The notes under the pieces: generated by a model
What the model was told of the DNA's origin: nothing
Database searches by the model: none
What the model saw: only the letters and a program-made list of their open reading frames with translations
Part shown: in pieces, positions 45,913 to 58,441 of the stretch
Numbering within the stretch: position 1 is the first letter of the stretch
How the letters are laid out: every line of letters begins with the position of its first letter
NCBI RefSeq assembly: GCF_949628265.1
Contig: NC_088788.1
Location: 7,626,001-7,690,000, forward strand
Source: Cloeon dipterum
Taxonomy: Eukaryota > Arthropoda > Insecta > Ephemeroptera > Baetidae
Direction of reading: 5' to 3'
Length of the DNA: 64,000 nucleotides
Position numbers and translations under genes: made by a program

Positions 45913-48900
45913 TCAGTAGTGGCTGAATTTGTGAAGGCGCCAGGCGCCGCCGCAGCGGCACGACTTGATCCAGCGCTGGTCCCACGCCTTGATTGCCGCC
46001 GATATTCGCTGCGAGTTGTGTGTCTGCGACATCCCGCCGCACCTGCACACCCGCAAAACACAATTAGCTAAATTGCCCGGCTCGAACCATAAACGGAGGG
46101 AGGAAATTAATTAGTAGAGACTAGAGACAGTCGAGACGGAGCAAAAAAAATTGTTACGGGCCAAAAAAGCCTTTGAAGAGGCAGGCACCGGCGAGATTCG
46201 AACTCACGATCTCCTGTTTACTAGACAGGCGCTTTAACCAACTAAGCCACGGCGCCGTTGTGGAGGGGCAGCGCGTTCGGAACAATTTTAATGCAATTAT
46301 GGTTTATAGGATAGCCCAATGCATTACATTTTACTAATAATTTTCAGAGACAGTTTAAAAAGCTAAATAAACTATTGATTTTGTGGAAAAAAGTCGGTTC
46401 AAATTTGTAAAAAAATATTTAAAAGCCAAAAGGGACGTCCGAATGCAGAAAATTTTTAATTTAATCCCGATTTTTATTTCTGGATTGCGTCTCACCTGCA
46501 GCACACTCGAACAGCGTAGGGACTCTTGCCGAGGAAAACGTGTCTGATGCAGTCAATCACCTGTTGCGTCTGCACAGCCCCTTCCACAGGGTTGTTTTCC
46601 ACCGGCATCTGCAGGTTTTCCGGCTCTGTACCAAACTCCAGCTACATAACAACAAAAATTAAGAAAAATTGCGTTAAAATAAGGCTAAAGATATTAAAAT
46701 ATTTAGTAATAATTCTAGCTCCTTCAACCTACAGCATTAAAGGATGGCAAAATCCACCGTTTTTAACTTTAAAAGTATTATTCTGGCTCTAGAGTCGGTA
46801 ATAATTTAAATATCAAGGGTTCTTTAAAGGCCACCGACAACCACCATAATTATTGTTTAAATTTATCTTGAATCTACCATCTTTAAACGCGAAGGTTTTA
46901 TTGTTTTAAACAATTTAACATCAAATAATTGGAAAAAAATTAATTTTTATCAATTTAAATTGGCGACTCTAACTCTCATTTAACTTTAAAGGTCCCCTAA
47001 GCTGGTCATATTGAAAATTTCTCAAGGTTGATGGGAAACAAATAAAAAATCCACATCCGTTTCAATTAAACTGATTGTTTTCAATCGTTGTTGCCTCAAC
47101 GAAGCAGAAATAAAATGGCAGAGGCGCATTGTGCACGCACTTTTGAATAAATTGCGGAGGAGTTTGAGGAAAACGACGCACCTGAATGGGCAGCGGATGG
47201 TAGAAGAGGGCGGGGGTCATGACGACGGCGGCGGAGCTGCTCGAGCTGATCTGCGGGATCCTCACTTGGCTTGGCAGCAGCAGGCACTCATCTAGAAACA
47301 ATCACCGGGGCTCAGCTCCCATCGCGGCAAAATAATCACAAAACAGCAGAGAAATCACGTGCGTTGACAGCGAGCGAGAGGAATGGAGGCGAAAAACGTT
47401 TCTGACTCGCCAAATATTATTGCAGCTGCTCCCTGCCTCGAATTCGTAACATCATGCTCCGGTAGATAAAAACATATATACAAACGCACACGCAATGCCG
47501 GAGCAGAGAGAAATGAAACGAATCACTCGACGACGGTCCCATCTCTTAATCACTATTCCACTTCCGATGAGTCTCCCATTCCGAATTCAGGACTCTGCAA
47601 AACTCGCTCCGACAACAAGAACAACATATTTATACTACGGCGAATAGAAATCAGATTCAAATTTATTTCAAAGACCGACGAGAAGAAGAAAAATTCAGAG
47701 AGGCTTTTTTCTGGTATAAAAATGCTTGCAACTGACAAAATGATATTTGGATTTTCTTTATTTTCATATCCAGGAAAGCTGCTTGAAAACATTTAAATAT
47801 GAAGGACAAAATTAAAAATGGTGACTTTTAAAACATTTTTAAATCAGCTGTTTGCAATTGATATAAATTTAAAGAAGCTATAAATATGAGGATGCTTGAA
47901 GAATCAAAAGGAGGCCATAAAAACATGAAGAGGAATGTCCTAAAAGTACGTTTGTCATCTAAAAGGTATTGGAATTTTTTTAAAATCAATATTTTCTTCA
48001 ATTCATCAATAAACAAAACTATTGCACGCACTGCCAGCCTCATTTCCTACCATTTAAAGTTAAATATCTGGGAGCTGTAAAACTGCAACGCCCTCAAATT
48101 TAATTTCGAAGTTAAAAACTGCAGATATTATTGGCAGAGTCCGCAAGAAAAGACGATCAGAGTTCAGGCGAAGTGAGGATGGCGAACTGTCCTGGCGTGT
48201 AATGCTCAATTCCGTCTTCAGTGACCTTGATAATGGCCTCGCTGGTCACAGACTCCTTCCGGAAGCCACCGACGAAGAACTCCACCTGGGAGCTCTGTTT
48301 CGTCAACACCTTCCGCGCGTCGGGCACCTGCTGAGTGGCTTCTGACCCTTCAGCAACCACTTGAGTGACCTCTTCTTCTTCAGAGGGCACTTTGCAAACC
48401 TCGATTCCGTCAGAGCTCTCTTCATCAACGTCACCTTCCGAGGACACTTCACGTTCAGGATGCTCAGTAATAATAGCGTCCTTCTGCGCACTCTGCGGCG
48501 ACTCAGGGCCTTCGTGTATGGCCAGCACGAAGCTGGTGCGAGGCGTGACGTAGATGGTGCCCCTGTGGAAGACGTCATCCTCGCTGGACGCAACGCTGAC
48601 CGCCTTCAGGGCCTCCTCGATGTCCCGCTCGCCCAGCACGACCGACCCTGATTGTGAGCCGGACTCCATCAGGGAGACGCGCTTGCTCGAGCCCGTGTAC
48701 AGCGCCTTGGTGCTCGACTCGTCCCTCCGAAAGGAAGCTGGCGACCCTGACTCTGACTGGGAGTTGTTGTCCTCTTCTTCAATAATCACAGAGGGATAAG
48801 ACCTGGGTGCTTTGGGCAGCAGACCGTCCGGCTGCACTAGACAAAGGTTCGTCTCGAATGGCACCCCCTGAGATTGTGAAAGAGGAAGCCGTAAATAATA

Positions 48901-51900
48901 TTCCTTTTGTCCCAGAGGAATGAGGAGAAAATCCGTTTAAATAATGATATTTGTCCTTACAATTAGCAAAAGGTTTGAGAGGTGGTATATCAAAGCGGGA
49001 GTGCCTTAAAATAATATTAAAAAATGTGGTGGCGCCATTGATACACCAGTTGTATAAATCCTTAGTGATCAACAACAGATGGCGCCACCGTATACTTTAC
49101 TTATAAGTTTAATTTAAAGGCACTACCACCGCGATTTCAGACTCAATCCTTCCACTGTGCATTTTTTACTTAATTTGTTTTCTTTTGGTGTGCTGAAAAC
49201 CAAAATCGATTAGGTCAATGGCTGTAGAATCGTGAAAAGTTATTTTTTGAAAAATAAAAAATATTTTCCGACGTTTCTACAGCAAATGGCGGGACTGATT
49301 TTTGTTTTCAGCACGTCTAAAGAAATAATTCTAGAAGCAGAATGCACATTGACAGGATTGAGTCTGAAATCGCAGCGGAACGTGCCTTAAAATTAAATTT
49401 ATTACTAAAGTATACGGTGGCGCCATCAGTTGGCGACTTCAAACACTTCAAACTGGTGTGTATTAGCAAATAACTGTCATGGTAAAAGTTCTTTGAAAAA
49501 TGAGTGAAAATCTCTACAAAATCAAGGTCGTTCTACATCAGGTCCCGTCCGAATCAGGCCAAGAATACGGATTTTTGGCGGAAACGAGCAGAGTTAAAAA
49601 TGGCGGGAAATTCAAACAACCGTTGACGAATTGTTCAGTTATTTGCTCGGTCAAGCCGAAAAATGGATCATTTATTTAACCGATATTTTAAGTAATACTA
49701 TTAGTCCATTTGCGCAGTTGGCTTGGAATTTCTTTGCTTTAAAGCCTGGAAATATTATTCAACCTGCAGATAAAAAAGGGAAATTTGCAATATACTTGAT
49801 AAGGAAGAATGGAGAAAGTGATTTATAAAATGAGAACGGATTAGATACGCTTCAGTTCCGCGTGAGTTCATCAAACCCTTGCTAAAAGAAAATAAAAAAT
49901 CGGACAAATATCATTTTTTTTATCCCGGACGACTCCTTAGGGTCAATATTATTTGCATCGCTTCACCTGGGGTCTGGTGTCGGCGAGGTGCTTCTGCCGC
50001 TTGGCGAGCATGGCCTTTCCGATGCGGCTCCTCTGCCTGTGTGCGCACCAGCAGACGAAACAGCAGAGGGGCAGCGACCAGAGCAGCAGGGCCGTCAGCC
50101 ACACGAGGCTGATGACCGCAGCGTGCAGCGGGGGCGTCCTTTCGAGCCACGCGTCGGCCATCGGCGGCCACACCACGTACCAGAAGATGGTGAAGTAGAG
50201 ACAGCCGCCGACGGCCAGCAGCAGCAGAGGAGGGAACCTGTGGCTCCGCTCCTCCTCCTCCCGGTCCGCAAGATGCTCCTGTTTTTTGGTCATCCTGAGC
50301 TCAAGACTCGCCTGTCGGTGCCACAAGTGCAGAACGACTGCCTGCCTGACACCGAGTTATCGGCACGAACGCACGCGATAACGCCGCCACTGCTACCACA
50401 TCCTGCTTGTGTGCCGGCCTTCAGGCGGCCAAAGAAATACTTTTCCGCGAGACGAGGGAATTAATTCTCAGCGTATGAATTGAATTTCAATAAGCTAGAA
50501 ATTTTCAGGGAGTCCCTCTCGCCATTACAAAATATATAATTCATTGTCAGGTGAACGAGTTTTGTCTTATTTGAACAGTGTCAGTTAAATTAAAAAAGCT
50601 GTATTTTAAATCCATTTTGCGATTTTAAGCATTTTCTTAAAATTTCCAAAAATCAATTGTATCAGGAATGGCTACACTAGTTCAATAGTTTCAGCAAAAA
50701 CTAAAACGCCGACATCGAAGTGTTTCCCTGCTGAACATGTTTTTCATTCAGATTTTGAGTCTTTAAAAAAAATCTATACAAAACCGAGATAAAATTTACC
50801 TATTAAACGCTGTTTTCCTTACCACTTTGATTCGATTTACTAATAATTTTGCACAGTCTTCTCAGTCAATTTTAGTTACAAACCAAATTTAGTAACCATT
50901 TGAAGACCATCAAGCCAAATTTCTGGACCAAAACCAAACACAGTCCTTTGAAAACTTTGAAGTACCTAATTTCGAGAGGACAAGAAACCAGGAGCGACCT
51001 TAAAAACCTTGCAATGTCAGCCAATCATCAGTAAAATAAATAAATCAAACAATAATTCCGTCTCTCTGCTCGCTGTCAGTCACAAAATTTAAATAAAAGT
51101 TGGCAGACTCACCAATGAGGGCCTCGTCCGGCTCTGGGCTCTGCACCAGGCGTGAAAGCAGCTTGAAGCAAAGGGCGAGCACATCCAGGTTTTCAGTCAG
51201 CTGCACAAACACAGGGAGGCATGTCGGCCGTAGAAGGCCCCAGATTTTAATGATGACAAACAGCTCTCGCAATTCATTCAGCGCGTTCACGTCGCGGATC
51301 AACTCGTACTGAAAACAAGATGTAAAAATTTAATGATTTTTTAAGGGCAGGAACATATAATTTGTTTAGAACTGCTTTTCATGAATTTTGCAGTGCTAAA
51401 ATTTTTTCTTCGCACTGTAGGATTTGACTTGTTTATTTAAACAATTGTATTTGTTTTGGCCAAAATTGCAGTAAAAAAATCAATTAATTAACAAATATCA
51501 CTTTTAACGAAAATAACATTTAAATCAGGATTTTATATGGCACTCACCCCCGAGTTTCTCTGCTGGCGTTGTTCCGGGATGCGTGCGAGCAGGTTGAGCG
51601 CCAGGTCGGCCACCCACTGGATCAGCTGCTGCAGTGACTGCAGCGTACTTGGCTCCACGGTGCACTCTTTCGGCTCCACGATCAGCAGGATGCGGTTGAT
51701 GTCCGACACAGGCTCCAACATTGCCGCTACAGACACAAATTTCGCAATTTTCAAACAAAATTGTTACTAAACGTCGCAGAAATCAAATATCAATTCCTAA
51801 AAGGGCATTTGTTAAAACAAAATCAATGAACTTATTCGAATTAAATTACCAGCAATGCCCTCAGCAGGGCTTTTCTCGTGGTTGACTAGGTCAGACGGTC

Positions 51901-54900
51901 TTAGGAGCGACTTGAAGGCGGTGGAGATTGAGTGCAGCATGACGAGGTTGAGCAAATCGGAGGAACGTTGCTGGCCGTTGGTTGAGAGCCGGTTGAGGGA
52001 CGCCTTGATGCAGAGATAGTGCGACGAGAGCAGCTGCTGCGTGCACGCTGGCTGTCGGTTAAATGACTCGGTGAATCGGTCGCAGACAGCGTCAATCATG
52101 GACGGCCGCAAAGCCAGCAGGACGTCCCACCAGTCCAGACCGGATATCAGACAATACTCCAGGAGCGTCACCGCGTACGGGACTGTCAAAGGCCCACCTG
52201 GAACGGAAATCACAGGAATTTAAGACTTTTGTTACATTTTTTTGGTTAATCAGAGGAAAAGGTTGAAAAAAATATTGTTTGAATGGAAATAGCTGCAAAA
52301 AAATCAGGAAATTAAACTTAATCTTCCCAATTAAAAAAAAATCAATTTTAAAACCTTTTACAAGCTAGACAACTCACTAAACCCAAATTAAAATTCTATC
52401 ATCAAATTTTATAACATTTTAAGCTACCTAGAAAGTATTTTAAGCACCAAATGGCTCCAAAATCATTTTAGAAGTGACAGTACGCCTTCTACGACCACTA
52501 CTTAATGGCAACGAGGAGCAACGCACCCCCTGGATCAGCGACTGGAAGCACTTTGTACAAGTAGAGTTGTCCTCTGGTGTCAGCGACGAGGAGCGCACTG
52601 CCAGCCCAGGTCAGATCCATGGCGGCCGCATTTACCTGGCCCCTCGACATTTTCGGGGAAGGCTCGTCGCACCTCCAGGACGAGTGCAGCGACGCACTTG
52701 CCACCTAAATCATTTAAGACAAGGTTTGACGCAGGCTACATAAAGAAATTTCTATTTATCAGTTAATCCAGGATGGAAAAATCAATCATAAAAGGCTATT
52801 TATTTAGAGGTCCGGTTTAACCCATTATAGACTTGAACTTTCGTTTTTTTTTACCTGCTTGAGTGACTCCCTATGCAGACAGTAGAGTTTTGAGTCATCG
52901 AGCGCCACCATGACGTAAGTTGAGGCTGGGGCAGCGGTTGAAAGCGCCCCTTTGGTCGTGCACATGGCCTGAATCTTGGACGACGCCTGCCAGTGTGACT
53001 GGTGCTGCCAGACCTAACAAATTCATCAAATTAGCAAGTTTTAATTGTATCCAAAATTTAAATAAAAGAGGCTGGTTATATTAATACAAAATTAATTCAT
53101 ACCACGATTTCAAATGGATCTGGCGGCGGACTGGACGACTTTTGAAGCACTTTGTGTACCGAAATGACTTTTTCCCTGAGTTCCCAGATCTCGACGATGC
53201 CGCCTGTGTCGCTGTTTGAGGTCACAACCAGTGAGTCGGCGTCCTCACGTACCACAAACCGAAGTTGCACCACGTTTTGGTCTAAATTAAAACAATGTAT
53301 TAGAGAAATCAAACAGAGATATTTTCAGGGACTGACAGCTGTTGTCCTTGAGGGTGTTGCACTGCAGGAAAAAGCTGGGCAGCGCCTGACTTGTGATGGT
53401 CATCTTTTCCTCATTTCTGTTGATCGACACCCCATAGCACTGGATCGGCAAATTGGTCTTGCCACCGGAGACAGCGACCAGAAACTGTCCATCTGCAATA
53501 CAATAACGTTATTATTAAGTAATGTTTTGTCGTTCCTGGAGGAAAATTATAATTTTGTTCTATTTAATGGAGTTATAAAATTAATTTAAATAAAATGCAG
53601 ATAAAAAATCTATGATTTACTTGAAATGCTTGATTTTTCAACAAGGCTGTTTGTCAGGAAAAATAGATTTTGTGTGACCTTCTCTTTTGTTAAGAGCTGA
53701 GCAGATTGAAAATTAAAAAATCTAAATAATGGAATGTTCCATGATTGCTCAATTACACTTTAAAAAATACCGCTGCCCAAAAACAACGCTCCCTATTCAT
53801 CTCTGTCTGTACATTTCAAGTATGAACCCAAAAATCAGCCATTATTTCAGAAAAATAAAATACTTCTGAGTTAAACTTCAACCAGGGCTCCAAATAAGAG
53901 GGCTTTTCCTCAAACTCGGTGGTTTTCTCTGGATTATTCCTGGTCTAACCCGTCTTTTTTTCTTTTACTGGTCTTTTGCTAAAAAGTTGCCACCAAGGCA
54001 CGGTTTCCCAACCTTAATATGGATTTTTAAGTGTTTTAAAAGGTTTCTGAAATTATAAATAATTAATAAGTGTGTTTTAAAATGAACTTGGGCGTTAAAT
54101 TTCATAATAAAAAAAATACTTGAACAATTAAGCCAACACAACTTTTAGAAATTCTCCAGTCTACAAGAAAAAATTACTTGATTGTAAGGATTGTAACAGG
54201 AGCATCAAATGGGACGTAAGGCTGCGCGTTTTAGTTGATTTTTCATAGCAAAATAGTTGGTTTTTGAATCGGAATTTAAGAACTTTAAAACTGTTTTATA
54301 AAAAAAATATCGAAAAAATGCTATTTTGTACAATTCAAATTATTACTAAATTTTCTTATTAAAAAGTCACACATTAACAACTCAACTGGTCAAATTTTAT
54401 TCATAAAATCAGTCAAAACCAGCGGAATTATGCTGGTTATAGCTAGATCCAAACCTTAATAGAGAAAAAATGGCTTTTAAAAATTTTCTGCCAGTGAGGG
54501 ACAAAATTATGGAATAACATCAAGATAAAAAATTCCAACAAAGTGTATAAAATAATTAAATTGTTAATTCCTGCTTTGAATGAAAAAAAATGCCATATAA
54601 CTAGCCTAGAATTTCATCAAAATTTCCCACAAAATAAAACATCAACTCACTCTTTCCATAGCAGATGTCAACAGCTCGGACGCGTTGCCTAGTGGTCCCA
54701 AGGCTTTCAGAGGCAGTGAGGGAGTGGAAGGCCGGTCCTTCCGGAGATTCGACGCCCTTGGCCGGCTCGCGGACGAGGGTAACCACCCCGACCATGCCAG
54801 TGGCAGTGACGACGATGCAGCCCTCCAAAGGCTGGCCGCCGAAGTACCGCACAGTCGGTGCGATCTTCACGTGCGTGAACTTGTCCGAGTAGAGAGGCGT

Positions 54901-55608
54901 GTCCTTCTTCTCAGCCACCAGGCCCAGTTTGCGACCATTGTGGAAGAAGGACGCCGCTAGTACCTGTTCGCCAGGGAAATGTGCCGAGACCAGACAACTC
55001 CAGTCATTCAGCATGTGCTCGCTGGAGCCCAAAATCTGCACCAGGCCATCGGCGTCGGCCACCAGCAGCTTCGAACCCGGCAAGTCCCACTCCAGGGCGG
55101 TTATCTCCACATCGTGAGACAATATTCTGTACAGAAAATTAAAATTAGAAGCTGGAAGTTGATATTATATAACGAATGCACTTATTAAGGAGTTTTTATA
55201 CCAATATGACTTTGGTTTTGTTTATAAAAAATATAGATACACTCAACCAAAATTTTCAATGATCTAATTAATATCCCAATTCAGCGAAAATTTATGATCA
55301 TAAAGAAGAAAAGAGAATTTCAGCCATTGTACTCACTTGTAGCTGCTCCAGGGGCAATTCAGGTCAGCAACATAGACGTGAGAGCCGAACGTACTGCCCC
55401 TGATGTCATTCAACTCGCAAGTTGTTGTGAAGGCCACTACATTTCTGCTGGAAATCGAGCACAGCGTAGGCCCTTCGTGCAGGCTGGAGATGAAATAGAA
55501 TTGGAGCAACAGCATAAAAAAGTCAAAAGAGTATCCTTACAAATCGGACGCTTGGCTTAACTTTGACGGGCTGGATTGTCTCGCGCTTACAGCGTACACG
55601 ATGTCCAT
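45913..55608 (-). CDS. MED16: Mediator of RNA polymerase II transcription subunit 16 (complete, 13 exons)
   Basis: Exons in transcript order: 55541-55608, 55337-55483, 54651-55126, 53337-53492, 53103-53281, 52855-53013, 52527-52704, 51850-52197, 51548-51726, 51113-51308, 47182-47291, 46496-46641 and 45913-46042. All phases agree, giving 823 aa (human MED16 is about 877). It starts MDIVYAV (compare MDLAYVC in human). The N-terminal half is a WD40-like propeller (ITALEWDLPGSKLLVADADG, VRYFGGQPLEGCIVVTATG). The helical C-terminal half includes VTLLEYCLISGLDWWDVLL, LQSLQQLIQWVADLAL and ELFVIIKIWGLLRPTCLPV, then DECLLLPSQVRIP. The end has cysteine-rich CCRCGGM and KAWDQRWIKSCRCGGAWR. MED16 sits in the Mediator tail and links activators to Pol II. 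Two other genes lie in its introns. Confidence 0.96.
46183..46256 (-). tRNA. tRNA-Thr (anticodon AGU), inside MED16 intron 12
   Basis: On the minus strand it begins GGCGCCGTGGCTTAGTTGG. The 7-bp acceptor stem pairs GGCGCCG with CGGTGCC (one G-U), the anticodon stem is CCTGT/ACAGG around loop CTAGTAA (anticodon AGT), and the T arm contains GTTCGAATC. It is 74 nt without an intron. The internal A box (TGGCTTAGTTGG) and B box are intact, and a run of six T's lies about 12 nt downstream as a Pol III terminator. It is on the same strand as the host gene. Confidence 0.95.
48157..50293 (-). CDS. Unrecognised two-TM protein with long acidic tail, nested in MED16 intron 10
   Basis: Two exons, 49967-50293 and 48157-48867, join in phase (donor CAG|GTGAAG, acceptor CTCAG) to give 345 aa. 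The first ATG in frame is at 50293; longer open frame upstream lacks an ATG. Residues 1-20 are charged (MTKKQEHLADREEEERSHRF). Hydrophobic segments at about 22-45 and 58-85 look like two membrane helices. The rest is acidic and serine-rich and ends in EDGIEHYTPGQFAILTSPEL. No family is recognised. Long antisense ORFs here (for example 49988-50464 +) are composition shadows. It lies wholly within a MED16 intron on the same strand, so it needs its own promoter or would depend on processing of the host transcript. Confidence 0.8.
49078..49427. mobile_element. ~350-bp foldback element in the intron of the nested gene
   Basis: The left arm begins GATGGCGCCACCGTATACTT and the right arm ends with its complement. 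The two arms (about 150 bp each) are inverted copies, including GCGATTTCAGACTCAATCC and GTGCTGAAAAC, around a short centre. A further partial arm at 48999-49040 (GTGCCTTAAAAT and GGTGGCGCCATTGAT) suggests an older, truncated neighbour copy. No ORF is present. Confidence 0.8.
53493..54650. other. MED16 intron 3 (1.16 kb)
   Basis: AT-rich, with no coding potential, repeat or RNA gene that I can support. The flanking exon phases agree (phase 1 on both sides), so no exon is missing from the frame. Confidence 0.5.
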
Positions 55609-57114
55609 TATGGACTAATCTGCCTATTTCAAGCCGGCGAAATGGCACGGGAAAATCGGAAAACAGCGAAATTATCGGGGAAACAGCCAAACTTGCAGCG
55701 GTCGTACTTGTTTGTTTATGTTTACCGGGGACCGAGGCTTACAACGATCACACACACAAAGGCATCCATAGGCAGTGGCAGCAGTTGCAGCTTCAGCCAC
55801 TGGAGCAGCGGCAGCACTGGCGGTCGGGCCGGGTAGTCGTGTGATGCGGAATGGGAGCGCGCAATCGCAAACCTGACACGAACGCACTCATCATATTAAT
55901 CAGCTCAAAATTACCAAAACTGATTAAAACCTGAAATCGGTCTGGCCGGCTAAATTATACTTACCTAATAAAATCTAGTTATTTTAACTGATAAATCTAA
56001 CGATTTGCTTTGAAAATTATTTTCCTATTTAATTTTTTACAAATAGTTCAATTTTTCCAAAAAATTAGTTTTTTAAACGATATCATAAAAAATGCTATTA
56101 ATTTACCGGGTCTTCAAGACACTATAATCTTTTTACCTTTAGAGTTTAGAAGCTTTATCTCTAATTCGCTCGCATAATACCCGTAATACACAGTCATATC
56201 ATAATCATTGAAGAAAATTTTTGCTAGAGAAATTTATTAATTGTTAAGTTTGTGGTAATTCTAAAGTGATGTTGCATAAAATGATTCTGCTGGCGCAGTC
56301 GGCGGCTTTTATGTGCAGCAAAAAAGTACCCTTAGAATTTTGAGGAACACAATAAGTCAGTCAACACTCAACAATGTGAACGAGGACGGATCGATTAAAA
56401 ATAATTAAAATTAAAATTTTTTTTTAAATAGAAATATGTATTTATATTGGCGGGTGGGACCAACTTCTAAATAATATTATAATTGTCAATTTTTAAATGG
56501 GTTGTACTTTTATTAAGGATTGCAAAATATTATTTTCGTTATTTTCCCGTCCTCCAAAGTCCTTACGATATTACCGTTAAATCTTTAAACGCTTGCGAAT
56601 TTTATTTTCTCTTCAAATATATCAATTTAAAATAGAAAACCTCTAAAATTAGGATTTAATCCGTCTATTTTGCAAAAAAACTGCGTGATCTGGATTAAAT
56701 TGCCGTCGCAGCGGTGATTGCCTCCGACAAAGGGTTGAATTTTAATTCTTGAATGGATTGTTGAGCGATTTTTGCAACACTGAAATTTACGTGTCATTGA
56801 AATAAAGTTAAACAGCCGCCACGCAGCGAAATGTGATTGTTGCTTTCTTATAAACATCGATTGTTTTCAAGTTAACAAATAAAATATTGCATAATTTGAT
56901 TGAAGAAAATACATACCATTGAGTGACGATGAGGCCAATAGAAAAAATTTAGCTTTGTGTCCCGATGTCAGCTTTAATTAATTCCATTTGACCGCATACA
57001 CACGATAGTAGAACAAAACATAGCTTTTAGAGTTTGAACGCGTTTCTGTTTAATTTAGAAAGATCGAGTTACGTGCTCCGCGTGAGTGTTTAATTTATTT
57101 TCATTTAGACTTGA
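55609..57114. other. MED16 upstream region and AT-rich spacer
   Basis: The first 280 bp are GC-balanced and contain the MED16 promoter; opposing ORFs at 55563-55887 are compositional. No TATA box is evident, as is common for housekeeping genes. From 55900 to 57114 I see no feature. Confidence 0.4.
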
Positions 57115-57792
57115 GATATTATTAAAATTTATATTAGCACACATAGTGGTTCAGCTGATGTGAATCGTGCGTTCAGAAACCTCTTCGGCAGCAGCGACGT
57201 GCAGAAAATCAAGGCCATTGCCGAGTCTGAAATGAAGATTTTGGCTGTGCACCTGCTCTGCCAGACCCTGGTCTCCGTCAGGTGGCATCACACGCAGTGG
57301 AAGCTTCCCACCTTCTTCCAATTCGTCCTTTCCCTTTCGCTCAACGCTTTTTTCCGCGAAATGAAAAATTTCTGGATTAAAATATTATTTTCTTGCAATT
57401 TCCTGTTCCTCTGCTTCTTGGTCTCGAATGAGTTGCTGGGGTTTTCCATCCTCTTCAAACGATTCACCTGTCTGAGAAGGGTTGACTTACTCCCCTGGGC
57501 CATCTGGTACCAATTCGTGGTCGTGGTCGTGGCCGTCGCCACCCTTCACCTGGCGGGGTTGGTTACCAGCCCAATTTATGTCGTGATATTTCCGTGGCTG
57601 TCGCTGCTGTACAAATGCTCTGAGCACCCGTCCATCCTTCCCTGGCGCTACATATTCGTCCAAGGACAAATAAGGACCTTCATCTTGGTCCTCGTGCTTC
57701 TGGTGCTGCTCCCTCTCAACAGCGGCGTCTGCTACTTCAACACGCTGAATGTGCTCTTCAGGTTACTGGGCGACAAACTGACCGGCTTGTAG
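57115..57792 (+). CDS. Unrecognised multi-pass membrane protein ORF (5' end uncertain)
   Basis: The frame is open from 57115 to a stop at 57790-57792. The first in-frame ATG is at 57232 (MKILAVHLLC), giving 186 aa; an upstream exon joined at an AG near 57146 or 57154 is possible. Several hydrophobic helices are visible, including YQFVVVVVAVATLHLAGLV, IYVVIFPWLSLLY and FILVLVLLVLLPL, with basic loops. I do not recognise a family. Just downstream are short open stretches in two frames with natural-looking composition (57807-57899, 57901-57987) that do not connect by good splice sites, so the locus may be a decayed or frameshifted gene. Confidence 0.45.
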   Translation, partial: DIIKIYISTHSGSADVNRAFRNLFGSSDVQKIKAIAESEMKILAVHLLCQTLVSVRWHHTQWKLPTFFQFVLSLSLNAFFREMKNFWIKILFSCNFLFLCFLVSNELLGFSILFKRFTCLRRVDLLPWAIWYQFVVVVVAVATLHLAGLVTSPIYVVIFPWLSLLYKCSEHPSILPWRYIFVQGQIRTFILVLVLLVLLPLNSGVCYFNTLNVLFRLLGDKLTGL

Positions 57793-57989
57793 GACAACAT
57801 CATAGCCTGGAGGCACGCATTGCCAAAATTATAGCTCAGTGCGAGTTGATCATCGAGGGAGAAACGCATTTGTTCAACATGCAAAAGCCTTACGAGTATT
57901 AAAAGAATTGACTTTGATGAGAATGGCATGATTTTATTCGCAACGTGGTGGAAAAAAGGAGAGGAAACGACGGGCTATGTGTTGAAAGG

Positions 57990-58441
57990 ATGCGCGTAAA
58001 TCGAGAAACAGGGGAATGCGTCGCTCTGGAGAAATACATCAACTTACAATTAAAAGCTTTGACGCAAGCTGGACTGGAAGTGAGTCAATAATTTTCTTTG
58101 ATTATGTCTCAAAAATTCATTCTCAACTTGAGTCGAGACTAGGTTTCCCAGAAGAAAACAATGATGGCTTTTACATTTGGGTGAACCGCGGCTGCAGGCT
58201 GGATAAAAGCATTGTTCAGGCGGTCATCGATCCGTTCAACACGACAAATGATTGCGACGATGAAGAAGTGTATCCTAATATTTCTAGTGATGACGACAGT
58301 GGTGATGATGACGATCAAGGGCAAATTTTTGAAGAAGACGATAATGTGGACAGGGTTTATGCTCGGCAGGAAATCACGTCAATGCTCGGAAAAAGTAATT
58401 CTGAAAACTCTCCCAGCACTACGCCTGGAATTTGTGGCTGA
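57990..58441 (+). CDS. Small acidic protein, unrecognised (two exons)
   Basis: Exon 57990-58079 starts at ATG and ends at donor GAA|GTGAGT; exon 58133-58441 starts after CTTGAG and ends in TGA. The join is in phase through a 53-bp intron, giving 132 aa. The product contains MRVNRETGECVALEKY, then GFYIWVNRGCRLDKSI, then a strongly acidic tract (EVYPNISSDDDSGDDDDQ). It may instead be the 3' part of a longer gene that includes the membrane ORF upstream. No function can be assigned. Confidence 0.45.

Noticed and set aside
49988-50464. 158-codon plus-strand ORF opposite the nested gene
   Set aside because: It is an antisense shadow. The minus strand has a phased two-exon model with membrane helices.
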